Below, in pieces: positions 6,085-7,300 of a stretch of DNA of 7,300 nt. The translations under genes and the position numbers were made by a program. Within the stretch, counting starts at the first letter, position 1. Every line of letters begins with the position of its first letter. Under the pieces are notes generated by a model that had not been told where the DNA came from, did not search any database, and was given only the letters and a program-made list of their open reading frames with translations. This DNA is from Acidobacteriaceae bacterium (lineage in GTDB: Bacteria; Acidobacteriota; Terriglobia; Terriglobales; Acidobacteriaceae), in contig JAICMT010000072.1 in assembly GCA_025929125.1 (NCBI GenBank), positions 1-7,300 of the forward strand, given 5' to 3'.

Positions 6085-7182
6085 ATGGTGGCAGAGCGCG
6101 AGATCGGCGCAGGAATTGTCGGGTTCGGACTGGGAGGGCGTGTGTTCCACGCGCCTTTCCTCAGCGCCGTGCCCGGTCTTAAGCTCGTTTCAATCATGAC
6201 CCGCCAGGTCGAGGAGGCCAGCCAGGCGTATCCGCGAGTGCGGATCTCCCGCGCGCTGGACGAACTGCTCGCGGACGAGTCGATTGAGCTGATTGTCATC
6301 TCGACGCCCAACGAAACCCACTTCGAGCTCGCCTCCCTCGCGCTCCACGCCGGAAAGCATGTCGTCATCGACAAGCCGTTCGCGTCCACCAGCGCGGAAG
6401 CGCGGCAACTCATCGAACTGGCCCAGAGCCAGGGTGTTCACGTGATTCCGTTCCATAACCGGCGCTGGGACGGCGACTTCCTCACCCTGCGTAAAGTGCT
6501 TGCCGAGGGCGCGCTCGGCCGTGTAGTCACCATCGAGTCGCACTTCGATCGCTTCCGGCCAACTCCGCGGGAGAACACCTGGAAAGAGGCCGACGATCCT
6601 TCGCATGGCATGCTCTTCGACCTTGGCCCTCACCTCGTCGACCAGATGCTCTCGTTGTACGGAATGCCGGAAGCGATCACCGCCAGCGTTCGAGCAGACC
6701 GCGACCACACTGAGGTCGAGGACGCGTTCGATATCACGCTGCATTATCCCGGCAGCAACGGCAAAGGCCTCCTCGCGCATTGCCGGAGCAGCTATCTGGC
6801 CTGCATCAACGGTCCGCGATTCCTCGTTCACGGCACCAACGGCAGTTTTCTCAAGTATGGCCTTGATCCGCAGGAGCCCGCCCTCGTCGCAGGCGGCCGA
6901 GTGCCGCCTCTGGGATCAGACGAGGTGTGGCTGGAAGAGAAGGAGTCGGACTGGGGAAAGCTCGCCATCGCGCCGGTTCCCTCCGATTCCACCCTGCTGG
7001 TCGAGAAGACCGTGCGCACCGAACCCGGCGACTATCGCCTCTTCTATGCCAACGTGCGCGATGCCATTCTCGGCAAAGCGTCACCGGCGGTCACGGCAGA
7101 AGATGGATACCGCGTGACTCGACTGCTGGAGCTTGCAAGAGAAAGTTCGCTCAGACGGTGCACGGTCAAGGTCGAAGCCTAA
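6085..7182 (+). CDS. Gfo/Idh/MocA-family NAD(P)-dependent oxidoreductase, YdgJ/IolW-like
   Basis: The 365-residue product has an N-terminal Rossmann domain and a C-terminal alpha/beta substrate domain. The dinucleotide motif is GIVGFGLGGRVFHAP (10-24). LIVISTPNETHF (69-80) precedes HVVIDKPF (92-99), whose K97 is the conserved family lysine. FHNRRWDGDFLTL (123-135), ESHFDRFRP (151-159) and FDLGPHLVDQ (178-187, H183 probably catalytic) follow, then VHGTNGSFLKYGLDPQE (248-264). This series closely follows E. coli YdgJ and B. subtilis IolW (YvaA) as I remember them; those are linked to scyllo-inositol oxidation/reduction. The true substrate here could be another inositol, polyol or sugar. ATG at 6085 lies two bases after the xylB stop, with GGAG at 6075-6078 inside the end of xylB; GTG at 6088 is a minor alternative. 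The tight spacing implies cotranscription and coupled translation with xylulokinase, suggesting a shared carbohydrate pathway. A hairpin begins at the stop codon. Confidence 0.9.
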   Translation: MVAEREIGAGIVGFGLGGRVFHAPFLSAVPGLKLVSIMTRQVEEASQAYPRVRISRALDELLADESIELIVISTPNETHFELASLALHAGKHVVIDKPFASTSAEARQLIELAQSQGVHVIPFHNRRWDGDFLTLRKVLAEGALGRVVTIESHFDRFRPTPRENTWKEADDPSHGMLFDLGPHLVDQMLSLYGMPEAITASVRADRDHTEVEDAFDITLHYPGSNGKGLLAHCRSSYLACINGPRFLVHGTNGSFLKYGLDPQEPALVAGGRVPPLGSDEVWLEEKESDWGKLAIAPVPSDSTLLVEKTVRTEPGDYRLFYANVRDAILGKASPAVTAEDGYRVTRLLELARESSLRRCTVKVEA

Positions 7183-7224
7183 GGGCCGGGCAGAACAGGC
7201 GAAAAGCAGCCCGTGCTCGGCCCT
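7182..7224. terminator. Hairpin after the oxidoreductase stop, probable transcription end
   Basis: AGGGCCGGGCA (7182-7192) pairs with TGCTCGGCCCT (7214-7224): 11 base pairs including one G-T wobble, with a 21-base loop. The left arm starts at the last base of the TAA stop of the oxidoreductase gene. There is no T-run on either side, so it is not a textbook intrinsic terminator. The stem is strong and GC-rich, and sits where the xylB operon should end. If the next gene is on the - strand it could serve both directions. Confidence 0.5.
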
Positions 7225-7233
7225 GGACGCAAG

Positions 7234-7300
7234 CTAGTGCGTGTCGTGATCTTCCACTTTGTCGTGCTTCTGGTCTTCCTGTCTTCGGTATTGGCTGTCC
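7234..7300 (-). CDS. Possible C-terminal end of a convergent gene of unknown function (partial)
   Basis: Read on the - strand, an open frame enters from the right edge and ends in TAG at 7236-7234. Its 21 visible residues are very hydrophilic, rich in Asp, His, Lys, Gln and Arg, ending KHDKVEDHDTH. That is a plausible charged tail, and the convergent layout with a hairpin between fits. The family cannot be named. The opposite strand over the same bases reads as a hydrophobic signal-peptide-like start from GTG at 7237, so the strand is uncertain. Codon third positions do not decide between them (13 versus 15 of 21 G/C). Confidence 0.4.
   Translation of the reverse strand, partial: DSQYRRQEDQKHDKVEDHDTH

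Noticed and set aside
6190..6831. 213-codon open frame on the - strand inside the oxidoreductase gene
   Set aside because: Antisense shadow of a well-supported Gfo/Idh/MocA gene in GC-rich DNA; the translation shows no recognisable motif.

Overview
This is a 7.3 kb, GC-rich bacterial chromosomal window with tightly packed genes. Its codon use is uniform, and I see no insertion sequence, CRISPR array, tRNA or rRNA. The outer-membrane efflux protein (with its 'TGKATGGIMDLSLDESI'-type entry into the first repeat), the EmrA-like adaptor and the split siroheme genes look most like Acidobacteriota of the Terriglobus/Granulicella/Edaphobacter type. That placement is an impression from remembered relatives, not a measured result.

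Left part (1-1505, + strand): the last ~30 codons of an unidentified gene end 13 bases before a precorrin-2 dehydrogenase/ferrochelatase-type gene (109-786). That gene overlaps a uroporphyrinogen-III C-methyltransferase (783-1505) by four bases (GTGA). Together they are the two halves of CysG as separate, translationally coupled genes. They make siroheme, the cofactor of assimilatory sulfite and nitrite reductases.

Middle part (1502-4335, - strand): a two-gene operon encodes a TolC-family outer-membrane channel (4335-2839) and an EmrA/HlyD-type periplasmic adaptor (2836-1502, GTG start). The adaptor's Shine-Dalgarno sequence lies inside the last codons of the channel gene. No inner-membrane pump is present: the operon ends by running into the siroheme genes, and the two stop codons share bases in the tetranucleotide CTAA.

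Right part (4336-7300, mostly + strand): a 268-base divergent intergenic region carries inverted repeats. It is followed by a two-gene carbohydrate operon: xylulokinase (4604-6082) and, two bases later, a Gfo/Idh/MocA-family NAD(P)-dependent sugar or polyol oxidoreductase resembling E. coli YdgJ and B. subtilis IolW (6085-7182). A strong hairpin begins at the last base of the oxidoreductase stop codon. The final ~65 bases probably hold the end of a further - strand gene, but the strand is ambiguous.

Overall these are recognisable housekeeping and accessory metabolic genes, and I found no clearly new biological system. The points most worth a second look are the pump-less efflux pair, the polar substitutions in the NAD-binding strand of the precorrin-2 dehydrogenase, the overlapping convergent stops, and the pairing of xylulokinase with a YdgJ/IolW-like dehydrogenase.
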